Below, piece after piece: positions 10,684-18,999 of a stretch of DNA of 64,000 nucleotides. Positions within the stretch are counted from its first letter, which is position 1, and each line of letters opens with the position of its first letter. The notes beneath the pieces are model-generated. The model ran no database searches. It was given only the letters and a program-made list of their open reading frames with translations, and had not been told where the DNA came from. The stretch comes from Bryobacteraceae bacterium (lineage in GTDB: Bacteria; Acidobacteriota; Terriglobia; Bryobacterales; Bryobacteraceae), in NCBI GenBank assembly GCA_029975915.1, contig JARKOC010000352.1, positions 186,001 through 250,000 of the forward strand. Reading direction: 5' to 3'. The position numbers and the translations under genes are program-made.

Positions 10684-12314
10684 TGAGTCTCTCCACGGTT
10701 ATCTTCGGCAGTTCCCCGTCCTGCCATTAGGGTCAACGCCGCTTTTTCCGGGCCGCTGCCTCTGAGAACAAAGAGGATCTCGTTGCCCGAATCCGACACC
10801 ATTCGCCACCTTCCAGAACCCTTCAATAGCCCGGCCAGAGCCGTGGCAGGAGGTAGCATCACCGCGTCTATCTTATGCTTTATCAATAACTTGTCCCAAT
10901 CAAAGTGACCGTTGACCATGCGCAGAAACTCCCGCCCCAGTTGCTCGCCGTAAAAATCGCTCCGCCCGTCGAAAAAGACCCTCTGATTCGGGTAATTCCG
11001 GTAGAGAAGATAGTCGGCCCATTCATCGGTCGTCAGTAGCCTCGACTGAGCCAGCACCGGCTGGTGGCGGTCAACGAACGCCACCGGAAACATCTCATCC
11101 GGGAAATTTGCCGGCCACTGGAGCGGAAGCAGCCCAGTGGCCAGAACCAGCATCGGCAGAACCGACCAGAACGTTGGCCTTGCGATTGAAGGCTGCATGT
11201 CACGCCCCACCGCATGAATGATGCCCGGCAGCGACGACTTCTTGAACCTTTTGGCCACCCGGTCCCAACCCGCCGCCATCGCCGAGGCGAGCGCAGGCAG
11301 AGCGATGATGGCCAGAATCGGCGCGTGGCGCACGGACGTGATCGTGGCGTGCGCCCAGAACAAAAGCAGGAAAGGCGTGATGAACCGGCGGCGGCGGAGT
11401 TCGATGCCGGCGACAACCAGCGCGCCGAACAGGATAATCTCCAGCATCTTCTGACCCTCGGTGCGGAACTTCGGGGCCTGGAATTCCTCCACGGCTTCCG
11501 CGATCCACTTCGAATCGAGGTAAGAGCCCATATGCAGGTGGAGTTGCCAGCCGTACGGATTAATTAATGATGCGAATGCACACGAAACAGCCAGGATGGC
11601 GTAACGGCGGGCGGTGGACCAGGCGCGGCGTCCGGCTAGGGCTTCGGCGGCCGCTCCGGCCGAAACCACTCCCAGAATCGCGACCAGGGCCGCCCATCCT
11701 CCGTGAAGGTTGGTCCAAAGCACCGCAAGCGGCAAAAGCGACCAAATCCATCGTGTGGGTTCTTTCAGATCCCGATCGATCAGCCACACGGCCAGGACCA
11801 CGAAAAGGAGCGTGAACATGTGGGGCCGGGCCAGAAGATGGATCCGGATGACGCCGACGGCGATCATCGTCAGCGGCACCGCCACGAAGATATTGGCGCC
11901 GCAGCGAACCACCCGGAAAAAGATGCCGCCAACAACGGCCAGGAATAAGGCCGCCGACAGCCAGACCATCCCCTTGAGCCCAAGCCAGGCATGTGCCAGC
12001 GCAAAGATGACGTCGCTCAACCACTCCCAGGCAAACCAGGGCTGTCCGGCTTTCGAGAACGAGAAGAAATCCTGGGTGGGAACGCGCCCGTGTTCCAGAA
12101 TCCACTGCCCCACCCGCATGTGCCAGCCGGCGTCGCCGTCGCTGAGCATCTGGCTCCAGCCGAAGTCCTTGGCGCTGGCCAGAAATGTCCAGGCCAGGAC
12201 CGAAAACAGAAAGAGATCGAACAGACTGGGAGACAATCGCACGGCCCAGGCCGGAGCGCGAACGCCCGTGCCTGCTCGAGCGGCGGCGTGGAGTGAATTG
12301 GTGCTGGTGGCCAT
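10680..12314 (-). CDS. Polytopic membrane protein, possible GT-C-like glycosyltransferase
   Basis: 544 residues with about eleven hydrophobic helices and a soluble C-terminal ~130 residues. The first periplasmic loop reads LSDGDAGWHMRVGQWILEHG, similar in position and acidity to the first loop of GT39/GT-C enzymes, where aspartates bind a lipid-linked sugar. Later loops carry HGGW and the phrase FFDGRSDFYG. ATG at 12314 is preferred over a TTG three codons upstream because AGGA lies at better spacing. It is the first gene of the run that continues into the tad cluster, so it may modify pilin or be merely co-transcribed. GT activity is inferred; no catalytic assignment is possible from sequence alone. 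Confidence 0.7.
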   Translation of the reverse strand: MATSTNSLHAAARAGTGVRAPAWAVRLSPSLFDLFLFSVLAWTFLASAKDFGWSQMLSDGDAGWHMRVGQWILEHGRVPTQDFFSFSKAGQPWFAWEWLSDVIFALAHAWLGLKGMVWLSAALFLAVVGGIFFRVVRCGANIFVAVPLTMIAVGVIRIHLLARPHMFTLLFVVLAVWLIDRDLKEPTRWIWSLLPLAVLWTNLHGGWAALVAILGVVSAGAAAEALAGRRAWSTARRYAILAVSCAFASLINPYGWQLHLHMGSYLDSKWIAEAVEEFQAPKFRTEGQKMLEIILFGALVVAGIELRRRRFITPFLLLFWAHATITSVRHAPILAIIALPALASAMAAGWDRVAKRFKKSSLPGIIHAVGRDMQPSIARPTFWSVLPMLVLATGLLPLQWPANFPDEMFPVAFVDRHQPVLAQSRLLTTDEWADYLLYRNYPNQRVFFDGRSDFYGEQLGREFLRMVNGHFDWDKLLIKHKIDAVMLPPATALAGLLKGSGRWRMVSDSGNEILFVLRGSGPEKAALTLMAGRGTAEDNRGETH

Positions 12315-12340
12315 GGCCGGCAATCCTGCTGGTCGCCGGA

Positions 12341-12353
12341 GGGGCGCAGCCCC
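12341..12353. repeat. GC-rich palindrome, candidate dispersed repeat
   Basis: GGGGC-GCA-GCCCC is flanked by further G and C runs (ggaggggcgcagccccccc), just upstream of the membrane protein start at 12314. It resembles the other GC-rich palindromes of this window. It might fold in the 5' leader of the 12314 gene. Only one copy is seen here. Confidence 0.4.
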
Positions 12354-12417
12354 CCCTACAAGGGCTATCGGCCGGGCGGGTGCAACTCGTTAGATGGAAT
12401 TGGACGAAGGCCCATGC

Positions 12418-12440
12418 GCCCTGGCGGGCTCAGCCAGGGC
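12418..12440. terminator. Hairpin downstream of lutAB
   Basis: A perfect 8-bp stem (GCCCTGGC / GCCAGGGC) with a 7-base loop lies about 75 bases beyond the lutAB stop and between it and the next unit on the same strand. There is no T-run on the minus strand, so an intrinsic terminator is uncertain; it may only be a palindromic repeat. Confidence 0.35.
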
Positions 12441-12513
12441 GATCCTGCGGCGAACTCCTCGACAGCTTCTCCGTTCCGGGCCACTCCCAGTTTGCCGGGA
12501 ATTCACAGCTTGC

Positions 12514-14655
12514 TCAGTCTTTCTGATCCAGGCGTTCAGCCAGCCTTTCGGCCGTATGCTTGACCCTCACATCAAGTCCGGCGGCATCACACCCGCCGCG
12601 GATTTGAAGCACGCACCCGGGGCAATCCGTGCTGACTTCGCCCACCCCTGTCGATTGGATATTGGCCAGCTTGCGTTCCAACACCGCCCGCGAAACTGCC
12701 GGCAGTTTCAGCGAGTATGATCCGCCCATCCCGCAACACACGTCGGACTCCGGCATCTCCTGAATTTGAAAACCGGCGAGCGACAGAAGTTCACGCGGCT
12801 GCTCGGATACGCCGAGTGTGCGTTTCAAGTGGCACGAGTCGTGGTAGGTGACCTCACCAGCGTCGCCGTCCCGTGCGGCGGCTTTCAACCTGCCCTCCCG
12901 CGCCAAATGGAGAGCGAGGGATGAGAAGTCGATCGTCCTGGCGGCGACATCCTCCGCCTTTTCTTTCAAACCGGCCGGCGCCGCGGCCCCGATCACTTCG
13001 CCGAAGTCACGCCTCAATGCCACCGTGCAGGTAGGACAGGCCGAAACGATGTAGTCCGCCTCCACCTCCGTCAGAGCTTTCAGGTTCGCCTCTGCCGCCT
13101 CTGCGGCCGCCTCGGGCGAACCGCCGTACCGGGCTGGCGCGCCGCAGCAGGTCTGATCCTCCGGGAAAACAACCCGGATGCCCGCATGGTTCAGCACCTT
13201 GACCACCGATTCCCCCATCTCCGGATAGGCAAAGTCGATCAGACACCCGGCATAGAAGGCGGCGGTTTCTTCGCATTCCGGCTGCTGGATCTCCTTGAAC
13301 CGGTCACGGAACGGCCGTGCGGCAATGGCGGGCAGGCTTCGATCCTTCGTGAAGCCGGAAAGCGCCAACGGCAGGTGCCGGATGAAACCTTCGCGGGCAA
13401 GCGGCTTCTGCGCCTGCGCGGCCACTCGCAAGGCCGAGTGAAAGGCGTGCCGGCGGTTCACCAGGGCATAAGCCGCCCTTTGCAGCAGAGGAACCCCCTG
13501 TTTGGCCGTCAAGCGGTCGCGAACTTCGAGAATCAGCTTCGGAATGTCTATCCCGCCAGGGCAGAAATCCTTGCAGGTTCCGCACTGGATACACAGTGAT
13601 TGAATGTCTTTCGATTCTTCCAGCGCGTCAAACCACGCGGTCAGAATCGCGCCAATCCCTCCCGTATAGACCTTCCCGAAAACGTGCCCGCCCACCAGCC
13701 GGAAGATCGGACAGACGTTCAGGCACGACCCGCAGCGGATGCATTGCAGCGCTTCTCGAAACTGCGGATCGGCCGCCATCTCGGTCCGTTGGTTATCGAG
13801 AAGGATGATGTGCAGATTCTTGCGGCTGCCGTCCGGGTTCTCCACCGGACCTGTGATGATGGAGACATAGCTGGTCAATAACTGGCTCGTCGCGCTCCTC
13901 GGCAGCGCGGTGAGGATTGGCTGGATGTCCTCCATCCGCTCGACCAGCTTTTCCAGCCCAACAATGGCGATGTGCGTGCGCGGCAGCGTCGTCACCAGGC
14001 GCGCGTTGCCCTCGTTGGTCAACAACACGATGCTGCCGGTCTCGGCCACGGCGATGTTGGCGCCGGTGATACCAATATCCGCGGTCAAGAACTTGGACCG
14101 CAATTCGCGCCGGGCGACGGCGACCAGCCGCGGAATATCATTGTCCAACTGCTCGTTCGTCGCGCGGCTGAACAGTTCGGCCACCTGGTCGCGCGTCATG
14201 TGGATCGCCGGTAGCACCATGTGCGAAGGCCGCTGGTGCGCCAGTTGAATGATCCACTCGCCCAGGTCGGTCTCACAAACCTCCAACCCCGCCCTTTCCA
14301 GGCTCGAGTTCAGATGGATCTCCTCGGAAGCCATGGACTTGGACTTCACCACCAGCCGCGCGCCCGTCTGCCCCGCCACCCGCAGAACATACTCCCTCGC
14401 CTCCCCGGGACTCCGGGCGCGGAATACCGTCGCCCCCGCCGCTTCCGCCCGCTCCTGAAAACGCCCGGCGAGTTCTTCCATGTGTCGGGCGGCGTATCCT
14501 TTCCGCTCCGCGATCCGCTCGCGTACCTCCTTAAAATTGACGTCCTCATAGGCCTTGGCGCGTGAAGTCCTATACGCCTCGGAAAACCGGGTCAGCGACG
14601 GCGACAGGGTCGGGTCGTCTATGGCTGTTTGAATGGCCCGGCTCAGTTCGCTCAT
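12514..14655 (-). CDS. LutB-LutA-type fusion: LUD domain, two 4Fe-4S clusters, two CCG domains
   Basis: 713 residues. Residues 60-300 are the LUD domain of LutB (GITGANIAVAETGSIV near 195-210). Residues 305-370 hold two ferredoxin-type motifs, CIRCGSCLNVCP (305-316) and CIQCGTCKDFCP (355-366). The C-terminal ~240 residues carry two cysteine-rich CCG domains (TCCGAP and VCCGMGG), the LutA/GlpC-type heterodisulfide-reductase fold. LutA, LutB and LutC together oxidise L-lactate; here two of the three proteins are one polypeptide, as in some delta-proteobacteria. ATG 14655 overlaps the lutC stop by 4 bases (ATGA) with GGAG before it. All cluster ligands appear intact. Confidence 0.88.
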   Translation of the reverse strand: MSELSRAIQTAIDDPTLSPSLTRFSEAYRTSRAKAYEDVNFKEVRERIAERKGYAARHMEELAGRFQERAEAAGATVFRARSPGEAREYVLRVAGQTGARLVVKSKSMASEEIHLNSSLERAGLEVCETDLGEWIIQLAHQRPSHMVLPAIHMTRDQVAELFSRATNEQLDNDIPRLVAVARRELRSKFLTADIGITGANIAVAETGSIVLLTNEGNARLVTTLPRTHIAIVGLEKLVERMEDIQPILTALPRSATSQLLTSYVSIITGPVENPDGSRKNLHIILLDNQRTEMAADPQFREALQCIRCGSCLNVCPIFRLVGGHVFGKVYTGGIGAILTAWFDALEESKDIQSLCIQCGTCKDFCPGGIDIPKLILEVRDRLTAKQGVPLLQRAAYALVNRRHAFHSALRVAAQAQKPLAREGFIRHLPLALSGFTKDRSLPAIAARPFRDRFKEIQQPECEETAAFYAGCLIDFAYPEMGESVVKVLNHAGIRVVFPEDQTCCGAPARYGGSPEAAAEAAEANLKALTEVEADYIVSACPTCTVALRRDFGEVIGAAAPAGLKEKAEDVAARTIDFSSLALHLAREGRLKAAARDGDAGEVTYHDSCHLKRTLGVSEQPRELLSLAGFQIQEMPESDVCCGMGGSYSLKLPAVSRAVLERKLANIQSTGVGEVSTDCPGCVLQIRGGCDAAGLDVRVKHTAERLAERLDQKD

Positions 14656-15212
14656 GACTCCACCTCGTCGAATTCCCAATTCTGAACGAGAAAAATGAGG
14701 AGCCTTTTAGGGCCATGCACTCCGATCGTCAGAACACGTTCAATGTCTGCCGTCCGGCTTGGCCCGGTGATGGCCGCCAGGTAACTGCATTTGCGCGGAT
14801 CAAACCGCGCAAGAGCGTCGGCCATGCTTTGCACGATCCGGTCAACGGGCAGCAGCGCGACATGCAGCGGGGGCAGAGTGGACACCAGTCTGCGCCCAAC
14901 GGCGCTCGAATCGCTCACCAGGCTCCCAGTCTCCGCCACTCCGTACTGAACCGTGCAGATCCCCGCCAGTGACTGTTCCGCCACCTCAGCCGTCACTTCA
15001 AACCGGACGCCCGGCAGGCGCGCCAGCACCTCTCTCCGCTCTTCCGCGCGCAGGCAATCCTCGTCGGCCCAAACCGCCCACGCCCCACGCTCATCCTTCA
15101 CGCCTTCGTCCATCAGCGCCGTCATGACACCCTCGATCGCCTGCCCGCGGTCCGCGAACAGTCGGCACTCCGCGCCAACGGCTTCCGCCCGCCTTTTGAA
15201 GAGGTCAATCAC
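14652..15212 (-). CDS. lutC: LutC-like LUD domain protein (lactate utilisation)
   Basis: 186 residues, close to usual LutC length. The LUD domain includes the conserved YGVAETGSLV phrase (about residue 110) and TLPPLHVALLP. LutC is the third component of the L-lactate oxidation system and has no Fe-S motif. The start is GTG 15212, which lacks a good Shine-Dalgarno site. A TAGTCT hexamer 12 bases upstream suggests the mRNA begins only a few bases before the start. It overlaps the fusion gene by 4 bases and is the first gene of this two-gene unit. No lactate permease or regulator is adjacent. Confidence 0.85.
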   Translation of the reverse strand: MIDLFKRRAEAVGAECRLFADRGQAIEGVMTALMDEGVKDERGAWAVWADEDCLRAEERREVLARLPGVRFEVTAEVAEQSLAGICTVQYGVAETGSLVSDSSAVGRRLVSTLPPLHVALLPVDRIVQSMADALARFDPRKCSYLAAITGPSRTADIERVLTIGVHGPKRLLIFLVQNWEFDEVES

Positions 15213-15224
15213 AAGCTCAGTTTC

Positions 15225-15230
15225 AGACTA
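15225..15230 (-). promoter_or_regulatory. -10-like element for the lut unit
   Basis: TAGTCT on the minus strand (context GCGTTAGTCTG) ends 12 bases before the lutC GTG. No convincing -35 is visible. The spacing predicts a leader of about 5 bases. Confidence 0.4.
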
Positions 15231-15476
15231 ACGCATCCGGTGTGAGGTTCGTTCCACCGCCCATTTCGTTCCCCCAGGCAGAGCCGGATACCCCCACTCC
15301 GATTCGCTGTGTTTCATTGACTGATCTGCGCGACGGGGTGGATGCTTCATGAATCATGATGCCGCGCGAGCGATCTCAGGTGGCAAAAGAGCGGTTTCGC
15401 GCGCAGGCCGGGCGCGTCGCCGCCCGCATGTAGTGCAGGCACTCTTGCCTGTCGTCTCGATATTCGTGTCGCGGCC
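15231..15476. other. Intergenic stretch without a gene
   Basis: First part of the 499-base gap 15213-15711. No supported ORF, RNA or terminator is seen in this first part; it leads into the GC-rich tandem repeat. Confidence 0.6.
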
Positions 15477-15625
15477 GGCCCCCCGGCCGGCAACTGCACG
15501 GTTCAGCAGTCATAAGGAAGGCGGACGTCCTCGTTCGCCGCTGGCCCCCCGGCCGGCCAGTCCACGGTTCAGCAGGCATTAGGAAGGCGGACACCCCCGT
15601 CCGCGGCCGGCCCCCCGGCCGGCCA
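15477..15625. repeat. 66-bp GC-rich tandem repeat, about 2.3 copies
   Basis: The palindromic core GGCCCCCCGGCCGGC begins at 15477, 15543 and 15609, exactly 66 bases apart each time. Between cores the units share CACGGTTCAGCAG followed by AGGAAGGCGGAC, with a few substitutions. The third copy ends soon after its core. The small ORFs that cross it encode repeated arginine/proline peptides and are artefacts of the repeat. It lies between the lut unit and a hypothetical gene. Confidence 0.85.
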
Positions 15626-15711
15626 GTGCGAACCTCAGTCCACCAACGCGCAGTTCGGGCCTCAGGGTCTGACTCTCAACAAAGTGGTCTCAATCTATTG
15701 GGCCTGACCGT

Positions 15712-16344
15712 TCATGCCGCGGGTGCCGGACGGCCGCTGGAGATCCGCGACGGGGCCATGAATCCCCTCCGATTCCTCAACTGGATCGTTCGCGCCAGTC
15801 TCGTAGCCGCAACCCCTGCCGTGGCGGTCAGAGTCTTCGGCTGCCGGCCGATCCGCCGGATGTGCGCGAGGAGCGGCCGGACGCGAACGCCGGGCGCGAT
15901 CTGGGCAGGAAGTTGGCCGGCTTTGTCAGTGGCCAGCAACGCCCGCTCCTGCTGGATCTGCTTGAGCTGATTCAGGCTACGGAACAACAGCCGTTCATGG
16001 CTCCCCCGGTACCGGGCCAACTTCTCGCTCCGTCCCATCGCGCCCGGCGCCCCAAGGTCGATTTCTGAGTACAACTCCAACTCACGAATCTTGTAGAGCT
16101 GCCACGCTGACAGCACCACCATGTCCAGCAACGTGTTCTCGATGGCGCCCGAGGGCTTGTACTCATCAAAATACTGCCGCCGCAGCTTCGCGTAGGCCTC
16201 CTTCAGCTCCGGATCAACGGCGTTGTCAGGTTTCGTGGCCGTCAGGCCGTGTTTCAATGCGTTTCGCGCCGACCGCTCCTTGCCCTCGGCCGTCCTCGGT
16301 CCGGTAGCCCCGCCCATTGCTCGCCCCATCGGATTCGTGTCCAT
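15712..16344 (-). CDS. Hypothetical protein of the 'GPRT..GK..NALKHGL' family
   Basis: 210 residues from ATG 16344, preceded by GGAAGGCGAAGC; the upstream in-frame extension has no ribosome binding site and poor composition. The N-terminus carries TGPRTAEGKERSARNALKHG (residues 14-33). This is a signature of a widespread family of unknown function, usually in many copies per genome, in Acidobacteria and Planctomycetes. A helical middle (KLRRQYFDEYKPSG, ENTLLDMVVLSAWQ) and an arginine-rich, low-complexity tail follow. There is no transposase catalytic motif. It stands alone between two repeat-bearing intergenic regions, suggesting a mobile or recently inserted segment. The function is unknown; a link to mobile DNA is inference. 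Confidence 0.7.
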   Translation of the reverse strand: MDTNPMGRAMGGATGPRTAEGKERSARNALKHGLTATKPDNAVDPELKEAYAKLRRQYFDEYKPSGAIENTLLDMVVLSAWQLYKIRELELYSEIDLGAPGAMGRSEKLARYRGSHERLLFRSLNQLKQIQQERALLATDKAGQLPAQIAPGVRVRPLLAHIRRIGRQPKTLTATAGVAATRLARTIQLRNRRGFMAPSRISSGRPAPAA

Positions 16345-16443
16345 GCTTCGCCTTCCCCCGGACGGGCATTGAAGCCCACCCATCACGCACGACAGTGACG
16401 CAGTGAACGCTGCCAGAATCGTTTTGACACTCGCAAGTAATTG

Positions 16444-16449
16444 ATAATA
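16444..16449 (-). promoter_or_regulatory. Candidate -10 in an AT-rich patch
   Basis: TATTAT on the minus strand lies inside a 45-base AT-rich patch (about 16436-16480) upstream of the 16344 gene, about 100 bases from its start. No clear -35 is present. This patch is the most AT-rich intergenic sequence in this part of the window. Confidence 0.35.
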
Positions 16450-16587
16450 AACAACAAATATTTCTTCTACTGTTGCCAACGCAAACCTGGGAGTTCGTTT
16501 CGCCACCCCCAGGTGGCGCAGCCGCCACCCTGCCGCCCCGAATTCCCAGCCTCATCCGATCACGCGTAGCGCGGCCTTCAGGCTGCC

Positions 16588-16609
16588 GCGTCGAGACTCG
16601 TCTCGACGC
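16588..16609. repeat. Perfect 9-bp hairpin, GCGTCGAGA / TCTCGACGC
   Basis: Nine paired bases with the tetraloop CTCG, 30 bases beyond the GH20 stop. A near relative (CCTCGACA / TGTCGAGG, tetraloop CGAT) occurs at 23161-23180, so this is probably a dispersed palindromic element. It could also act as a 3' stabiliser of the GH20 transcript. Confidence 0.6.
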
Positions 16610-16639
16610 CGGTCCGGTTCCTTCGCAGTGGAGCGATTT

Positions 16640-18886
16640 CTACTCCTCCAGCCGCGCCTCGGCCAAGCCGCGCACGGGCACGTTCTTCCGTTTCGCGTAG
16701 CCGGCCGTGATCTTGCTCAAACTGGCGCGCCACTGCGCGAGACCGATGCTTTGCTCGGGCTGGAACATATAGCCGAGATCCGGCGTGCGATCGGCCCAAT
16801 GATCCTTGGTGTCGTCGAGGACATGGACGAACTTCCGGCCATCCACTTCCCTGCCCTTCCGATAGCGGCTCTTCTCCCACACCGAGGTCAGGAAGCTCCG
16901 GATGCCGGCCGACTCCCTTTCCATCCGCGCCACACGGTTATGCGCCGCCACCAGGTGGCCCACGGCTTGCGCCGCATCGTTTCTCGCCGCCGCGGCCGCG
17001 GCCTTCGACAGATCGCCTTCGGCCTGCACCAGCGCGCTGATCAGGTCCCAGTGATGCCCGGTGAAACGCGCGAGCGTCAGGAGGACCTCCAGGTTGTACT
17101 GATTGCGCGAGGCGCGCGCCATGTTTGCTATGAGTGCGTGCTGAAGCTGGTCGTTCTGCAAACGTTGCGCAGGCGCCTCGGCGGCGAGGCCCTTGTACTT
17201 CGAGGCGAACTGCGGCTTATAGGCCAGAGTGATGGGGTCGGGCAACGGCGGCGGGGTGAGCGTCAAGTCTTGGCGGGCGGTGCCGATGCCGGGTCCGTCC
17301 GAATTGCCGTAGCCCGGCTTGCGGACGCGCGACACGACGCGGTCCCAGGCTCGCTGCCAGGCGCGGGCCTGCCGTTGCATGTTCCGGTAGACCTCGATCA
17401 TGCCCTCGACGCGCGGACCGTAGTAGACGTTCATGAACTCGGCTGCATGCTGCTCCGGCCCTGGCGTTCCGGGATGCCACGCCCACCGCGCCACGGCCGC
17501 CCAGCCGAGCCAGAACGTCTCGTTGTGCAGGCCCGAGTCGCCCCACGCCGCGGCGAATGCCCCGATGGGATTCAACTGCCAGACGCGCGAGTTGACGATC
17601 GAATCGTGCAGCATCGACATGCGGCCGGACGTGAAGACCGACTCGAACTCACCCATCTCTAATCCCGGCGGCAGGCTCTCGATGGCGAAGTGGTCCGGGA
17701 ACAGGAACTCGGCGCCCTGCGTCGACGTGTAGAGCAGTTGCCGCATGCCCTTCTTCTTCTGGATGGGCACGAAGCTCTCCTCGCCGACCACGCCGTCGAT
17801 GACGTCGTTCGGGATGCGCTCCATGTCCTTGTCCAGCAGCGGGTACTCGATCCAGGCCAGCATCCGGCGATTGTGTTTGGCCAAATGGTCGCGGGCGCGG
17901 ATGGCGAAATCGGCCCAGGCCTTGCTGCGATTGTCCGGCGTGTATGGAAGCTTGCAGGTCTTGCCGATCCCGGCGTAATAGACCTCGTCGGTCGAAACGA
18001 AGAAATAGTCGACGCCCTTGGTGGCGGCAATCACGTCGTCATACATCTGGAAGATGAGCTTGTAGGTTTCCTCATTGCAGAGGTCGGACTGGTAGTTGTT
18101 GCCGTCGGCGCGCAAGTGGGCGAATTGCGGGTGTTTCAGCACATAGGCCATGTGCGCCGGCGACTGAATGACGGGCACCACCTGGACGAATCGCTCCAAC
18201 CCGTAGTCGACGATCTCCTGCAACTCGGCGGGCGTGAAGGCGCCGGGCGCGCCGATGATGGGGTTCGAGGGGTAGGCGAACTTGTCTTCCAGTTCGAAGC
18301 CGATCATGTTGGCTTTGAAGCGGACCGCCCAATCGATATAACGCTTCAGCGTCGGGATGCGGTCCTGGTGGTGTTTTGTGTCCCAATGCAGGAAGCGCAG
18401 AGCGAGACGGGGCCAGTCGTCGATCGCGCAAACGGGGGCGATGAGCTGGCCGCGATCGTTTGCGCGGATCAGTTGGACCAGGGTCTGGACGCCGTAGAGC
18501 AAGCCCGCGCCGCCGTTTGCGGCGATCTCAACGCGGCCGGGCGCGATGTCGAGATGGTAGGCTTGGGCCGATGTCTCGGCGGGCGCGGAGGCCACGGCGC
18601 CTTGGCGAACCCGGAGCGTAATCACGTTTTGGCCCGGTCCCGGCGCTGGCTTCAAGACCAGCGAATGAAAGGACGCGAGATCCGCGGTCAGAGCACGCGT
18701 GGCGATGTGGTTCGCGGGGCCGTCGATGGACCAGGTCGCATCGATGGTGATGCTGCCTGATTCGAGCGCCACCTTCTGCGGCGCCGGGATGACGGAGTAG
18801 CCGCGCATGAACAGGTCCGTGGGCGCAGGGTGCGCCGCGGCGGCGGCTGTCATGAGCATTGCGAGGACGGCTGTCGAGTAGTTCAT
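16640..18886 (-). CDS. Secreted GH20-type beta-N-acetylhexosaminidase
   Basis: 748 residues with a signal peptide ending at about residue 19. Residues 25-150 resemble the GH20b N-terminal domain (YSVIPAPQKV start, AYHLDIAPGRVEIAANGGAGLLYGVQTLVQL). The TIM barrel follows (DDWPRLALRFLHWDTKHH). The expected acid/assisting pair is present as TDEVYY near residue 300, although the common HxGGDE form is changed. About 300 further C-terminal residues are largely helical and of unknown role. The family removes terminal GlcNAc or GalNAc. GGGAG precedes the ATG. It is the last gene of the leftward half of the polysaccharide locus. A GH84-like activity cannot be excluded. Confidence 0.75.
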   Translation of the reverse strand: MNYSTAVLAMLMTAAAAAHPAPTDLFMRGYSVIPAPQKVALESGSITIDATWSIDGPANHIATRALTADLASFHSLVLKPAPGPGQNVITLRVRQGAVASAPAETSAQAYHLDIAPGRVEIAANGGAGLLYGVQTLVQLIRANDRGQLIAPVCAIDDWPRLALRFLHWDTKHHQDRIPTLKRYIDWAVRFKANMIGFELEDKFAYPSNPIIGAPGAFTPAELQEIVDYGLERFVQVVPVIQSPAHMAYVLKHPQFAHLRADGNNYQSDLCNEETYKLIFQMYDDVIAATKGVDYFFVSTDEVYYAGIGKTCKLPYTPDNRSKAWADFAIRARDHLAKHNRRMLAWIEYPLLDKDMERIPNDVIDGVVGEESFVPIQKKKGMRQLLYTSTQGAEFLFPDHFAIESLPPGLEMGEFESVFTSGRMSMLHDSIVNSRVWQLNPIGAFAAAWGDSGLHNETFWLGWAAVARWAWHPGTPGPEQHAAEFMNVYYGPRVEGMIEVYRNMQRQARAWQRAWDRVVSRVRKPGYGNSDGPGIGTARQDLTLTPPPLPDPITLAYKPQFASKYKGLAAEAPAQRLQNDQLQHALIANMARASRNQYNLEVLLTLARFTGHHWDLISALVQAEGDLSKAAAAAARNDAAQAVGHLVAAHNRVARMERESAGIRSFLTSVWEKSRYRKGREVDGRKFVHVLDDTKDHWADRTPDLGYMFQPEQSIGLAQWRASLSKITAGYAKRKNVPVRGLAEARLEE

Positions 18887-18999
18887 TTAGCTCGCTCCCT
18901 TGATAGAAATTGAGTTCCCCGCTCTCTGCGATCGTGATTGATGAACGGAAGGCCAAGGGCTTGCGCCACGAATCCCGCGCGAACTCTTTGTTTGAGCGT

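Noticed and set aside
15376..15594. 72-codon ORF with repeated arginine/proline peptides
   Set aside because: Its repeats are the direct translation of the 66-bp DNA repeat; no SD site.
15477..15625. Possible CRISPR array
   Set aside because: Only 2-3 units, and the intervening sequence is itself repeated rather than unique spacers; no cas genes.
17690..18760. 356-codon open frame antisense to the GH20 gene
   Set aside because: It mirrors the GC-biased codons of the real gene, has no ribosome binding site or family resemblance, and lies fully inside a well-supported CDS.
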